Positions 11,105-21,464 of a stretch of 64,000 bases of DNA are shown in pieces. This DNA comes from Aquatica leii (taxonomy: Eukaryota; Arthropoda; Insecta; Coleoptera; Lampyridae): assembly GCA_035610365.1 (NCBI GenBank), contig CM069432.1, positions 105,915,529 to 105,979,528 of the forward strand. The letters run 5' to 3'. Within the stretch, counting starts at the first letter, position 1. Each line of letters opens with the position of its first letter. The position numbers and the translations under genes are program-made. Below the pieces are notes generated by a model that worked only from the letters and a program-made list of their open reading frames with translations, had not been told where the DNA came from and searched no databases.

Positions 11105-11386
11105 ATACTTTGGTTAGTTAGCATTCATTTATATTATAGGATATTAGTAAGCATTAGTTCATTTTAGTTTTTGTTATTTTATTTTACCTTAGTGGTAAAT
11201 TGCTTATCTGTTACATACCTGTTACCTAATGATCGAGTTTTCAATAAAATGTTTTTTTTTATTTAATTTTTTTCAACGTTTTCTTGACTTTATGTTATGG
11301 GAGCATGCGATTTACTTTAATAAACGGAGAGGGGGGCGCCAAATTCAAGTTTTGCCCGGAGCGCCAAAATGTCTAGGGCCGGCCCT

Positions 11387-11394
11387 GCGACAAG
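11387..11394. repeat. Right 8-bp target-site duplication of hAT element
   Basis: GCGACAAG, identical to 6674-6681. Confidence 0.85.
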
Positions 11395-12040
11395 TAGACC
11401 AAATAATAAAATGCAATAGCGATTAAAGGTTGACAGAAACAAAAAAAATCCTTCAAAACTCACCAAACAATTAACCACGTATACGCCTTTGGTGTTACCA
11501 TGTAGTGCAGTTTCTGAAAAGCAAGACCGTGCAGAGCAGAAAAAAATAGCCTCTGAAGTGAAAAATAATCAAAGTGTTTTAAATAAAAAGGAAGAGGTTG
11601 AGGAAATACCTCCGGTTAAAGAAACTACAGGAAAAATTAAATCACGTTGTACTATCACTCTATCTATATATAAGAGGTAACAAATGAAACAAAAGTTCCC
11701 ATTAAAGGTTTTGAATTATCTTATTTTTTTGTATGGCATTTTCAGTCATCTGCATTACATACATAAATACAACAATGGTACTATAGACCATCTAACCTAT
11801 AAACGACATATTTTTATAAGCTTGTTAGAACAAAATAAAAAAGAAACAAGAAGTTTTTCCAGAGAACGACTCAGTCAAAAGGAGAATTCGGAAGTTTGAT
11901 ATGCCAGGGTAAATCACTATGTTATTTTTCATAATAAACAAATTAAATGTCGACACTTTCATAGCAAAACTGCTACTAGGTGTTAAAAATGTAACTTCGG
12001 CCTTCATGTAAAATGTTTTGTAGCACACCATACGTTTCAA
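11395..12040 (+). pseudogene. piggyBac-like transposase C-terminal remnant (tentative)
   Basis: To the right of the hAT element the plus strand has an open stretch at 11684-11899. Its part KVLNYLIFLYGIFSHLHYIH followed by KYNNGTIDHLTYKRHIFISL resembles the helical stretch before the C-terminal Cys-rich domain of piggyBac transposases. About 100 bp further on, after a frame change, comes TATRC, a stop, then KCNFGLHVKCF and HHTF. This is the C-x-x-C ... C ... H-H pattern of the piggyBac C-terminal zinc-binding domain, with one stop codon inside. The DDD catalytic core is not recognisable, so the call rests on the C-terminus only. The 63-codon Lys/Glu-rich frame at 11489-11680 is unassigned. Another DNA transposon family with a similar finger is possible. 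Confidence 0.45.
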
Positions 12041-12700
12041 TAACTGGTTATGATGGTTGAAAATAAATTATTGTTAAATGAAAATATAGATAATTTTCCT
12101 AACTACCTAAATATAGGTTAGGCTCTACCAAAAATTACTTTGACTCTTTAACAACTTTTTTATAGTCCTTGTGTTTCGAATTAATAGATTAAAAAAAAAC
12201 ATTATATCGTCGCCGTCGCAAAAATTTTAGGTATATCTGGGTTAAGTGGATATGAACAAAGTTTAATAATTAAAAAACTTAACGATTCTAAATTGTATAA
12301 AAGATGTTTTTTTGTAAAATTGAAAAATTGGTGATTGTTATTTATTTTGAAAAAAAAATATGTTTTACGATTATTATTTTAATGCAAATTTAGATTTAAT
12401 AGCTGTTTGTATCATTATTTCAGAAAGTACTATTTTGCGAGAATCAGCATTTTGCTGCAAATACTAGAGCTTGTCAATCATTTGAGGCGCAGCTAATGTA
12501 CCAACACTTTTGTTACTATTTTTTTATATAAACATGATATGAAACTAAAACTGCACTGTTAAATGTTTATCTCCAAAGATGACTTATAAATAAGTTGCAA
12601 TTTAAAATCCAGCGGCGTATATCATTATTATGATTTTTAATAACAAGTTTTATTGTAACATGAGCATGTTTGTCGAGACAAACATATTGCACGGGCTTAT
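12041..12700. other. AT-rich spacer
   Basis: No gene or repeat is recognised up to the target duplication of Penelope-like locus A. Confidence 0.5.
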
Positions 12701-12714
12701 CTTATCTATTAAAG
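12701..12714. repeat. Target-site duplication, left of Penelope locus A
   Basis: CTTATCTATTAAAG, identical to 14583-14596. Confidence 0.75.
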
Positions 12715-12811
12715 TACTGTAGTTACGTCCTCTTTTAATATGAATTAACGACTAGATTGTAGAATATTCTTCACTAGGAGAGGCAAATTTAATCACTTAA
12801 GATTTTATTAT

Positions 12812-12851
12812 GGCGACGTTTCAAGCAACCAGGCGTGTACTTCTTCAGGCT
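12812..12851 (-). ncRNA. Hammerhead-like hairpin, left end of Penelope locus A
   Basis: On the minus strand this reads GCC, CTGAAGA, a decayed stem-loop, then GAAAC and GTC, then GCC. That is the order of the hammerhead core (CUGAnGA, stem II, GAAAC, GUC). The stem II arms (GTACA and TGCTT) no longer pair well here, unlike in the sister copies. There is one extra base between CTGAAGA and the stem compared with the textbook core. Confidence 0.35.
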
Positions 12852-13197
12852 ACTGAAATATATTGTGAGTAAGCTACACATTTCTTTTTACATAACAAAT
12901 AATACATTTTAGGTACAAACAACGTAGAAACTTACACTAAAAGGTTAGAGTGGAATAGTACTTAACTCCAAACGACACGAAACTATTACACAATATAAAT
13001 TAAAGTTAACATGAATAATTGTTAAAATATTTCTAAAAAAGTCAAATAAAGTAAAATAGTTGTAAATGAACAATTAACTGTGAGTGACAAACAATTGACA
13101 CGATATGTATAATCAAAAATTCTATTTGCAATGTCAAGGTAATAAAAAAAATATATAAGAACAAAAAATACCGCGAATTTAATAGACCTATCTAAAG

Positions 13198-13572
13198 CTA
13201 ATAAGCAATCTTTGATATTAAATTGTTGTAAACATTACTTAAATTGTTAGTGTCTGTATTGAACTTAATGTTGTTTTTGTAAACGTTGATGAATATCATC
13301 TCTGAAACTAATCGCTTTTTATAGTTACAATCTCTGTCTAAAATTTTGGGATTGTTAAAGTCAAAATTATGTCCCGTATTGATATGATGTAACGCTAACG
13401 CAGTTTCACCTTTTTTATTATTACAATCATGCATGTGATTATTGATACGATTTTTTATTTTATGTTTCGTTTGTCCTATGTAATACGCTTGGCATCCCAT
13501 ACAATCTAGCTTGTACACTACATCATGTTTTTCAGTTATATTAGTTTTATCTTTGGTTCTACTGTACAGCAT
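13198..13572 (-). pseudogene. Penelope-like GIY-YIG endonuclease domain, locus A
   Basis: An open frame of 124 codons encodes the C-terminal endonuclease of a Penelope-like polyprotein, which nicks target DNA during retrotransposition. Visible marks are VVYKLDCMGC (the first part of the GIY-YIG core with a C-x-x-C pair), YYIGQTKHKIKNRINNH (YIG block and conserved Arg), HHINTGHNFDF and LVSEMIFI with the conserved Glu. It ends SKIAY before a stop. The ATG at 13572 is internal to the original polyprotein. The linker and reverse transcriptase that should precede it are missing on this strand because the copy is truncated at 13907. It is very similar to the two copies in locus B. Confidence 0.8.
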
Positions 13573-13907
13573 GTTATAGATAGTATTAGTGTTATAAGTT
13601 TTTATTTTAATATGACTGGTTTTTATAATCGGAATTATTCTTTTTGTTAGATTTGGAACATTTCTTATTTTTGTGTAAATAACATTAAGTGTTAGGGTTA
13701 GTAATGGATGGGTTTATTGGTGGTGGAGTATTATTATTATTAGTTGTGTTAGTGTGTATGGGTATTCTGTTTATTATGTTATTAGGGTAGTTGTTTTTCC
13801 TTAATATGTTTTTTAAGCAGTTATGGTTTTTTGTAACGAACTGTGGGCTGCTTAAACTTAATATTTTATTTTTTATAGCCTTGATCGTATTAATCTTTTG
13901 ATGGTGT

Positions 13908-14118
13908 GGCTAATCTTGCTATGCATGACTTACTTAAATATGTAAAAAACAATTTATCATATACACCGGTCTTTTTATTTTGTTACGTTGATGATATTGT
14001 TACTTGTATAACCGAAACAGAAATTCAAAACATCCTCAACACTTTCAATAGTTACAATCGACATTTAAAATTCACGTATGAAGTTGAACAAAAAGTTTCA
14101 TTGCCGTATTTAGATGTT
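13908..14118 (+). pseudogene. Penelope-like reverse transcriptase fragment, locus A
   Basis: About 70 codons of reverse-transcriptase palm are present: ANLAMHDLLKYVKNN, then PVFLFCYVDDIVTCI with the catalytic YVDD, then HLKFTYEVEQKVSLPYLDV. The N-terminal RT motifs are absent because the copy begins at the head-to-head junction. The C-terminal thumb is cut off at 14118 by a short inverted duplication. The sequence is nearly identical to 26306-26516 in locus B. Confidence 0.85.
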
Positions 14119-14197
14119 AGTATCCTAACTAAGTCTAACATCTAAATACGGTAATGAACCTTTTTGTTCAACTTCATACGTGCATTTCAAATGTCGA
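14059..14197. repeat. 62-bp inverted duplication in locus A reverse transcriptase
   Basis: 14059-14120 (starting TCGACATTTAAAATTCACG) is repeated in inverted orientation at 14135-14197 with a 14-nt spacer. A few substitutions separate the arms. The right arm joins directly to the terminal region of the element. The structure looks like a template-switch or fold-back event that deleted the thumb, linker and endonuclease. Confidence 0.75.
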
Positions 14198-14491
14198 TTT
14201 TTTGATTACCTTGACATTGCAAATAGAATTTTTGATTATACATGTCGTGTCAATTGTTTGTCATTCACAGTTAATTGTTCATTTACAACTATTTTAATTT
14301 ATTTGACTTTTTTAGAAATATTTTACCAATTATTCATGTTAACTTTAATTTATATTGTGTAATAGTTTCATGTTGTTTGGAGTTAAGGACTATTCCACTC
14401 TAACATTTTAGTGTAAGTTTTTACGTTGTTTGTACCTAAAATGTATTATTTGTTATGTAAAAAGAAATGTGTAACCCACAATATATTTCAG

Positions 14492-14532
14492 TGGCCTGAA
14501 GAAGTGCACGCCTGGTTGCACAAAACGTCGCC
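14492..14532 (+). ncRNA. Hammerhead-like hairpin, right end of Penelope locus A
   Basis: CTGAAGA at 14496-14502 is followed by one A, the arm GTGCA, the loop CGCCTGGT, the arm TGCAC, then AAAAC (GAAAC in the sister copies) and GTC. The flanks GTGGC (before) and GCCAT (after GTC) can pair as stem I. Stem III would be a single A-U/C-G step, as in minimal hammerheads. Cleavage activity is not shown. Confidence 0.45.
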
Positions 14533-14582
14533 ATAATAAAATCTTAAATGGTTTAATTTGCCCCTCCTAGTGAAGAATATTC

Positions 14583-14596
14583 CTTATCTATTAAAG
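14583..14596. repeat. Target-site duplication, right of Penelope locus A
   Basis: CTTATCTATTAAAG, identical to 12701-12714. Confidence 0.75.
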
Positions 14597-15022
14597 ATGC
14601 AATATGTTTTAAAAAATAAATAAAAATTGTAAGAGTACAAAAAATTCCTGTGGTCATTTTGCTTTTATAGTATTTTAATTTTTTACAGAGAAATTTTCGC
14701 CAGATACAAATTACAGGTCAAAAGATTATTTTAGTTAGATCGAACGTATTTACTTGTAATACGTTTCTGAAGTTAAATCACCGTAATTTATTCATTTAAC
14801 GCAGGAATACAAACCCGACAGAGGGCGCCAAGCAGGAAACAATAGGTAGTAGCTCCATTACCGCCGCCGGTTTAATAAATTGAATAATTAAGTTTTCCTT
14901 TTGTATTATGTTGTAAATAGTTTGTTTCAAGTTTTATTTAGTAATTTGAAAATCGAGACATATTTGGACCTAGCATGTTTTTCTCCGACTCCGACATACG
15001 AGAAACGCAGTGGTTCACAAAC

Positions 15023-15042
15023 TGGCGCATGCGAGCAGGGAC
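15023..15042 (+). promoter_or_regulatory. Putative tRNA primer-binding site
   Basis: The site reads TGGCGC...GAGCAGGGAC, just downstream of an LTR end (TTCACA). It resembles the lysine-tRNA type of binding site but is diverged in the middle. Confidence 0.4.
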
Positions 15043-15200
15043 TCGATTCATTGCTTTCATCGATTAAATGCCAAATAATTACTACCGAAATAAATTGTTG
15101 TAATTTAACAATCTTCCTCTAACTTTAAATTTTGTATAAAAACAAAGTTTACCAATTTGTTCCTTGCCAGAACTAGCGCTCGAGTAAAACCCTGTTACCG

Positions 15201-15763
15201 ATGGCTACCGCGGAAGAAAACCCCTCGAAATCTGACACTAAAAAAAGATCAATTAACCTTCGAAATAAAGAAATTTATGCTCGATTCCAAAAGAAGTGTC
15301 GAACAACTTCAAACACGCTTTATACATTACCTGCGAATTGGAGAAGGTCCGCAAAAAAGACCAGAAGTTGTTGTTCCTACCAAAAGCATCCGACAAGCAT
15401 CTATAAGTGAACCTTAGAATGTAATTCCGACTGCAGCCTAAATATGTGTTATTTTTGGAACGTTTAAGTAAACTCCGAGAATGCTACCAACTAACCAAAA
15501 ACCAATTATTGAAAACCTTACCGGAACTTTTAAAGGATGATACACTTTTATGGTATCGGAACAACAAAGCTTTCTGGAATACTTGGAACGACTTCGTTGT
15601 AAGTTTTAAAATACAATTTCTTTTAGCAAGGTACACCTTTACGTTAGAGGAAAAAACTCGTAACCGTCTGTTATACCTATCTATCTTTCTTTTTTTGTCC
15701 GTTGAGGATTACAAACCTGATTTTGTTGCAAGCTTCGACCTTCTGTCTTTATTGAAACAGTAG
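15201..15763 (+). pseudogene. Gypsy-type gag remnant
   Basis: This is a capsid-like Gag that would package retrotransposon RNA. The likely original start is the ATG at 15201 (MATAEENPSKSDTKKRS). The frame is lost within about 100 bases and resumes as LQTRFIHYLRIGEGPQKRP. After stops it reads at 15446-15763 the retrotransposon gag signature ECYQLTKNQLLKTLPELLKD, LLWYRNNKAFWNTWNDFV, FKIQFLLARYTFTLEEK. The W-x-x-F...F...F spacing is that of the retrotransposon gag family (PF03732). No zinc knuckle, protease or RT follows. Two or more frame changes and several stops are present. Confidence 0.7.
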
Positions 15764-16221
15764 TTTTTACTTAGTAAGATCTGGCGCCCATTAAATTCTA
15801 TTTACTTGAACTTCTTCTATCTCCGACTAGTGCGAGTTGGCCGAGCAGGGTTCGTAACACCTATAAGCTTGTAGCACTCCGTGGTGTTGTTTACGTTACC
15901 TCCTGTATACTCCAGTTCCTGTTGTTTGTAAAATGAATTCCGCTGTTTTCATCTTCGAAAACTTTTACCTACGAGTAAACTTTATGGTAGACCAAACAAG
16001 CCATCTTATTTTCTGAATTAATTGCGGTACTTACCTGCTGTTCCGTTTAGTTGTTTGAATAAAACCATTCTCAGATTCCCCGAAAAGACCCCTAGTAAAA
16101 AAGTATCGAAAACGTTAAGTTAAACTTGTTTACTACCACCGTCGCTTTCGTTATATTAATTAAATTTACTGATTACTTGTAGTACGTTTTTGAAGTTAAA
16201 CCACTGTAATTTATTCAATTT

Positions 16222-17224
16222 CAATTTTCAATTTCAAATTCAATTTCGCAAAAGTATTAAATTTTGTTACGATTGATAAAAATTATTTAAGTTATGCACA
16301 AATTATTAATTAAAACCTGTTTGTTGTGTTACATATAGAATAGAATCTTGTTTTACCTTAGTTTTTGTTGTAATTATTAAATTTAATTTATATTTATAAT
16401 CAACAATTTATACTTTAAATAAAATATTACTCTTTCTTTAATAATTTGATATATAGTAGATACATATAATTTAAATGCTATAAAAAAATATTGTATTCAA
16501 GATAAAAAAACAACGCATAAAATGCAAAAAAAATGTAAAGAAAACATTGTTTAGAAATGGAAACATAGCATAATTATGTGTTAATTTTTAAGTAAATACA
16601 CAATTTGCATTTAAAACAAAATAACGTTTCATTGAGTTAAGAAAAGGATCTTTGTAATTATAGTTCTTAAAAGGACGTAAAAACGAATTAGCATCATTTT
16701 AGCTATCATGTAGCCATTAATGGTTAACATTAAAAATATAATTTTATTAATGTGAATCTTACTAAGAATAAACTTTTGTAATTCTTCTCTGCTTTTCCAA
16801 GTAATTTTTAACAGCGCAGAAAACGTATTGTTAAGAAATATACTTAAAAAGGGATATAAAATCGTTTTAATGACTCTGTGCTTCTGACTTTAATGTGTTA
16901 AACAAACTAAAACTTAGTATAACTATTGTTACAAGATTATACTGTTAAAAGTAATTTAAACAATAAACATTAATGATACAAACAATTAATTTAAACTATA
17001 AGAAACTATATTGGAAATAAATAATATTACAATTGCAAAGTATATTAATATATGTATAGTAATATTTAAATCAAATGCTAAAATGCTTTTTTTTGCTAAT
17101 TTGAGATTAAAACTAAGAAATAATTATAATTAGAAAATGTATTTGTAAACATGATTACAAAAAAATTAATATTGTTAAAGCAATGTGTAAACGCATTTTT
17201 GAAAAACTAAACCTTATTGTTTTT
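16222..17224. other. AT-rich spacer
   Basis: No gene or repeat is recognised. The first 50 bp are a degenerate CAATTT-rich run. Confidence 0.5.
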
Positions 17225-17242
17225 CAAGTCAAGTCAAGTCAA
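17225..17242 (-). repeat. 3' tandem tail of the LINE
   Basis: Three and a half copies of CAAGT (TTGAC on the element strand) at the 3' end of the minus-strand LINE, where many LINEs of this kind carry short tandem repeats instead of poly(A). Confidence 0.7.
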
Positions 17243-17689
17243 AAAACGTTTATTTTATTTAGCTATGTACATTTTGTTTGTTTATTGGTAACTTACATTT
17301 ATATTTGCGACTGCTGAGGAGTTTATCTCCTCTTCAGTCTTTGTCTATTATAATTAATTTGTTTATACAATTGATTAGAATATGCGTGACACAAAAAAAA
17401 GAAAAAAGAAAAAAATAAGTTTAATGTGAATAGTCGGTGTCTAGTTGTTCGCGGTTATGGCCGCTTTTTTGTGAGACATAGCGTTTGCCCGGAAACTTGA
17501 AGAGTTTCCGTTCTTAAGGGAAACCATAAAAAACCTTAAGATATGTCAATTAATGTAGCTGTTGAAAGGGTATGTGTTGATGTTGAAGATTAGTATGCTG
17601 ATTGGTTTTACGGATGCTGGTTGCTGGTTGGGGGAAACATTTCGCTAAGTTTAGCGCTTTTGTCGTGTCCGTTTGTAGTTTGAGTAGCG

Positions 17690-19286
17690 GATCCTACGTA
17701 CTAAATCTTTTTGACTTAAATCCAAATTGTATGTCAGGAAGAAAATTGTTTGTTTCGACAAAGTCTCTCAATCGCACCGCCAGCACCCGTTCAAAACATT
17801 TACCGAGGCAGGACAATAAGGAGATCGGTCGATAAGAACTGGGAAACGAAGTATTTTTATTTGGTTTCGGGATCATGATGGTATTTGAAGTTTTCCAAGG
17901 AGTGGGAAAGTAAGATGTCGTTAAGCATTTATTGTAGATGCGGGATAACAAAAGAAGAGCGTTATGTGGGAGTTGTCGTAATATAAGTCGGTTAAGACTA
18001 TCTTGGCCTGGGGCAGAATTATTGCCTGTTTCTAGAGTGTTTGAGACGAGGTCGGAGGTAAAGGGTTGGAGAAAATTGTTGTCGTGTTGTAAAATTGTGT
18101 CCGGTTGGAGTTGCGATAAGAAGCTGCGTAAAATTTGTTCAATTCTAGTTTTGTAGTTGTCATCAAAGTTTGGGTGCGTTGGGATTTGATAAACGGATTG
18201 TAGATGTTGGGCAAATAAGGTGGCTTTATCTTGAGGAGAAGAAACAAAGTTTCCTTGAGAATTAATTAAGCACGAAGAAGTTGGGTTGACTTTACGTCGT
18301 GTCAACGAGTTAAATTTGTCCCAGAAACGTTTTCCGTTCCGGTAGTTGAGTTTATCGGTTGCTTTAATCCAATTTTCCTCGGTAATTTGATTGATTTCGC
18401 ATCTGATTTGCGCGTTTAATCTGTTGAATTCGGTATTAAGCGCGGGGTCCCTGTATTTTAGAAAATGCCGGTAGATGCGTCTTTTCTCTTTTATCATGCC
18501 GATTATGTAGGCGGAAGTGGTTTTCGTGAAATGTTTATTGTTCTATTTGGAACCGATTTATCTACAGCATTCGAGATGATAGAAGTAAAATCGTTTATCG
18601 CGGTGTCTATAGATAGGAGTGTAGATAGGTCAGGGTTTTCTGGGAAGCGTTGGTTTATGTAGTCGGAAAATTTTGTCCAATTTGCGTTTTTGAAGTCTTT
18701 TATGATTTTTGTTTTCGGTGATGGTAGCGGTGGTGGGTTAAAAGTAGTTTTGATTAGTAGTCAAAAATGGTCGAAAGTTACCGTTGTGCTTAAGTAACAT
18801 TGTTGATTGAAAAATTGGATTAGAGATTCGGAACATAAAATGTGATCAACAATCGATGTTTCTTGGGGACCAAAAAATGTAGGATACGTGTTCCTCACTC
18901 TCCATAAAGGAAAACGAAGTAACGCGTTAGATAAAAGTATTTCGTTAGGGTTAGTAAATTGCGTATCAGCGAAGTGACGGCGATACATTCTAGATCAACT
19001 AAATGTGGTGGTAAATCGTGGGGTTGAGATGCAAAAGAGTTGTGGACTAATAAGGCAACACCCCTGGCTCCGTTTATGACGTTGTTTTTAAGTGTGTTGT
19101 GTAGTTTGATATGCAAAGAGTGTTATTTTTGGAAAATTTCGTTTCTGTAATTGAAAGTATATGTATGTTGTCATGCTGTAATAGGTTTTTAACTAGTGTG
19201 CGTTTCCGGCGAACACCGCAGGCGTTAACCGTACCAATCAACAGCTCCATTGAAGCCAAAACGTTAATTAGTTGAGAAATGCGGGT
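17690..19286 (-). pseudogene. LINE ORF2: endonuclease plus truncated reverse transcriptase
   Basis: ORF2 begins near MASMELLIGTVNACG (19259). Endonuclease blocks include NACGVRRKRTLVKNLLQ, HILSITETKF with the catalytic Glu, GARGVALLVHNS and, near 18800-18900, TSIVDHILCS with the conserved Asp-His. These are broken by frameshifts. A clean frame of 267 codons at 17694-18497 then gives the pre-RT region and first RT motifs: LVSNTLETGNNSAPGQDSLN, WKTSNTIMIPKPNK, SSYRPISLLSCLGKCFERV, LPDIQFGFK. It stops there. The YADD catalytic motif and all downstream domains are deleted, and sequence after 17690 is 3' untranslated. The product would have nicked DNA and primed reverse transcription. Confidence 0.85.
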
Positions 19287-20405
19287 TTAGGGAGCAAGGT
19301 CTTTAAAGGAGAATGCGACTGTATTCTTGTCAAATAACATATACACGGATTTGTTAAGGATAGATTTACAGGGTTTGTTAACGGATTTGAGGATAGGTTC
19401 GCGGTTGTCTGGGAATAAGTACATTAGGGATAAGGTAAAGGTTTTGATGAAGGATTTAATGGTTAGGTCTTCGTAGAAGGTAGGTTCGTCGGGAATGGAC
19501 GAGGTTTCGAAAGCGCTTACGGGTTCGGGTTAGGCGGCGGCTTGTGGGGTTTCGGGGATGGATTTCCTGACGGCGCAAGCAAAGGAGAAAGTAGGATGTA
19601 AACCGGTGCAGTTATTGCATTTGTGTAGTTCAGTGTTAGTACATGCGTGAGAGGGATGTTTTCCCATGCACTTCGGGCAGATTATCACACGCGTTGTACA
19701 ATCCTCAGCGAGGTGACCCACCTTGGTGCAGGTTGAGCAATACTTTGGGACCGGTGGTGGAATGTTGGATAGTTCGCAGGAGTAGTGCTTGCCGTACATG
19801 CAGACACCCTTGGCTAGAAAGAAATCGAGAGTTGATTTACTGGGTGTTAGTAGGCGAACGAGGGAGGTGGGTTGGTTTGTGATCCTTGAGGTAATGCGTA
19901 AAGCTCGGGTTAGCTTGGGGAGGTCGACGGCTTTTAGGATTTCGTCTTCCGTAATGTCGCGGTCAACATTACGTAGGACGCGGAAGAAAGTGGGTTGACG
20001 ATGTGTTGGGTTGTTAGATTTTGCCCCGGAAAGTTGAGTTAGAGAAACGTTAGGGTCGCCGTATAGGTGTTTGAACTTTGTTTGGGTGTCGTCGGGAAAG
20101 GGAACGGAAGTTTCGAGAAGCGCAGTGTGGTTGTAGTTAAGTCTTAAGTTCGTCAGTGGAAGGTTAAGAGTAAGGATTCAATTAAAAAATTCTTTTTGGG
20201 TTTTAATGGTGACAGGGATGTTTCAGAGACAGTATCGAGAATTAAGAGGTTTAGATGTCGACGGGGTAGATTCAATGGTGTTGCGAGCGAAAGTCGAAGT
20301 GGTGGAAGAACTCCCGTTGGTGCTGGTTCGGGCAACTAGAGTAAAAACGTCGGGATCAGGATCAAGCGGGGTTGCGGAAGCATGCGCGACGCCGTGTTTT
20401 ACCAT
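19287..20405 (-). pseudogene. LINE ORF1 with CCHC zinc knuckles
   Basis: This Gag-like RNA-binding protein of the LINE starts at the ATG at 20405 (MVKHGVAHASATPLDPDPD). The N-terminal Ser/Thr/Pro-rich part is followed by a decayed stretch. The frame starting MYGKHYSCELSNIPPPVPKY at 19799 carries three zinc-knuckle units: CSTCTKVGHLAEDC, CPKCMGKHPSHAC and CNNCTGLHPTFSFAC. A single TAA at 19530 interrupts the frame, which then continues (PEPVSAFETSSIPDEP) to a stop at 19287, about 30 bases before ORF2. The C-x2-C-x4-H-x4-C spacing is textbook for ORF1 of Jockey/I-type elements. Confidence 0.8.
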
Positions 20406-20640
20406 CGTAAATAGTAGGCGTCTTAAGCAATTAAACAGTAAGCAATAAGCAAAAGCAAAACGAAAGTAAATTGTTTAAAAACTTAGCTGTGTTTCGGTGA
20501 CCGTTCCGTTAGTTCCGCAAAGACCTGGCTACGGTCTGTCCTCGGAGTCGGCTCGGCTGTATGCAGGCAGGGACAGCTTGACTCGGCTCGGTGGCGCGGT
20601 TTCACTTAACATGACCGTTCGGTTTGAAGAACACACGACT

Positions 20641-21464
20641 GACCTTATTGTTACCGTCGTTTGATTTTTAAACGTAATCTTTGTTTTATTTTTGTTTTTT
20701 TTTTGAAACATCATTTGAGTAATTTTGTATTCATATGTCAAAGTTATTTAACGTTTTTAAATTCATCTTAATAGTAATTTTTTTAAGTACTAATTAAGTA
20801 CATAAGCACTTGAGGCATTTTATTGATATGGTCAATTTTATTGATATACGTTTCAAGTACATTTTATAATTTATTAGTTTTATCAGTATTTAGTTTTTGA
20901 TTTCAAAAATTTAGATTGTAACTCTATTCCAGCACGCTCGTTTGCTTTATTTGTTTTCTATTTTGTTATCATTTTGATTGTTTAGCTGTCTCTTATGAGA
21001 AACCTCATTAAACCCACGCGTACTACGCTTTGTTGAAATTTTGCATTTTTTTTTCACGTCTTTATTTTATTTGCAGCAACGGATTTAAAGGATGCTGTAC
21101 GTGACGGAAATTAGGAGCCTCGCTTAAGAAAAAGTCCCATAAAACATAAGTAAATTTAAATTGAAATTTAAAAATTTATTCTTATTTGAGAAAAAGTTAG
21201 CCCATAAAGTCCTACTAAAGATATAAATTTATTATATATGCGCACTAAGTATAAAGAGTGCCAAAATGTATGTTTTAAGCTAGATGAAATTTAATTTATA
21301 AGTTTTTCTTTATTCATACTTTGTTTTTTGTCAGTAAAAAAGTTTTAATAAATTAAGCTGTAGTATTAACTTAAACGTTAAAGTTGTACTTACCACATTT
21401 GGCGTAATACAACTTCTTTGGTTTAGAAAAAAACTACCAACATGAATAATTTGAATCTTATATG
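20641..21464. other. AT-rich spacer
   Basis: No gene or repeat is recognised between the LINE 5' end and the minus-strand pseudogene. Confidence 0.5.

Larger units (their letters stand above)
6682..11386 (+). mobile_element. hAT DNA transposon, 4.7 kb, with 8-bp target duplication
   Basis: The ends read CAGGGCCGGCCC (6682) and GGGCCGGCCCT(G) (11376-11387), the CAGGG...CCCTG termini typical of hAT elements. The octamer GCGACAAG occurs immediately on both sides (6674-6681 and 11387-11394), a perfect 8-bp target duplication as expected for hAT. The last G of the right end is shared with the duplication. The first 100 bp are strikingly GC-rich compared with the surrounding DNA and contain GGCGGCCGCCCGGAGCGC. 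A related GGAGCGCCAAAAT block sits just inside the right end. The element contains a 5' leader with an intron, a nested MITE and one transposase pseudogene. It interrupts an older remnant. Confidence 0.9.
12715..14582. mobile_element. Penelope-like locus A: head-to-head inverted, with 14-bp target duplication
   Basis: The insertion is flanked by identical 14-mers CTTATCTATTAAAG (12701-12714 and 14583-14596). Its left part is a minus-strand 3' portion of a Penelope-like element (terminal region, then a GIY-YIG endonuclease frame). Its right part is a plus-strand piece starting in the reverse transcriptase (13908) and ending in the same terminal region (14200-14582). Both outer ends are therefore element 3' ends, and the two truncated 5' ends meet at 13907/13908. 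The plus-strand half lost its endonuclease and has a 62-bp inverted duplication in its place. The same internal junction occurs in locus B. Confidence 0.75.
14700..16221 (+). mobile_element. Gypsy-type LTR retrotransposon remnant
   Basis: A 46-bp direct repeat (14751-14797 and 16174-16219, both starting TACTTGTA and ending near AATTTATTCA) marks parts of two LTRs. The 5' LTR appears to end at TTCACA (about 15019). It is followed after three bases by TGGCGCATGCGAGCAGGGAC (15023-15042), which resembles a diverged tRNA primer-binding site. A gag remnant follows. Pol is missing, so most of the element was lost by internal deletion. LTR starts are not defined. Confidence 0.6.
17225..20640 (-). mobile_element. 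Non-LTR retrotransposon (Jockey-like), internally deleted
   Basis: A minus-strand LINE with a GC-richer 5' leader (about 20410-20640), an ORF1 with zinc knuckles, and an ORF2 with an apurinic-type endonuclease and the first third of the reverse transcriptase. It then jumps to a 3' untranslated region ending at a short TTGAC tandem tail (CAAGTCAAGTCAAGTCAA on the plus strand, 17225-17242). The ORF1/ORF2 arrangement and RT style place it in the Jockey/I group of insect LINEs. Loss of the RT palm makes it non-autonomous. Its base composition is clearly less AT-rich than its surroundings. Confidence 0.8.

Noticed and set aside
15781..15800. TGGCGCCCATTAAATTC after gag as a primer-binding site
   Set aside because: It lies downstream of the gag frame, where a binding site makes no sense. 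The site at 15023, next to an LTR end, fits better.
17602..20448. Several plus-strand frames over the LINE (for example 17602-17835, 19643-19882, 20206-20448)
   Set aside because: They are shadows of the minus-strand ORF1 and ORF2, whose motifs are clear.
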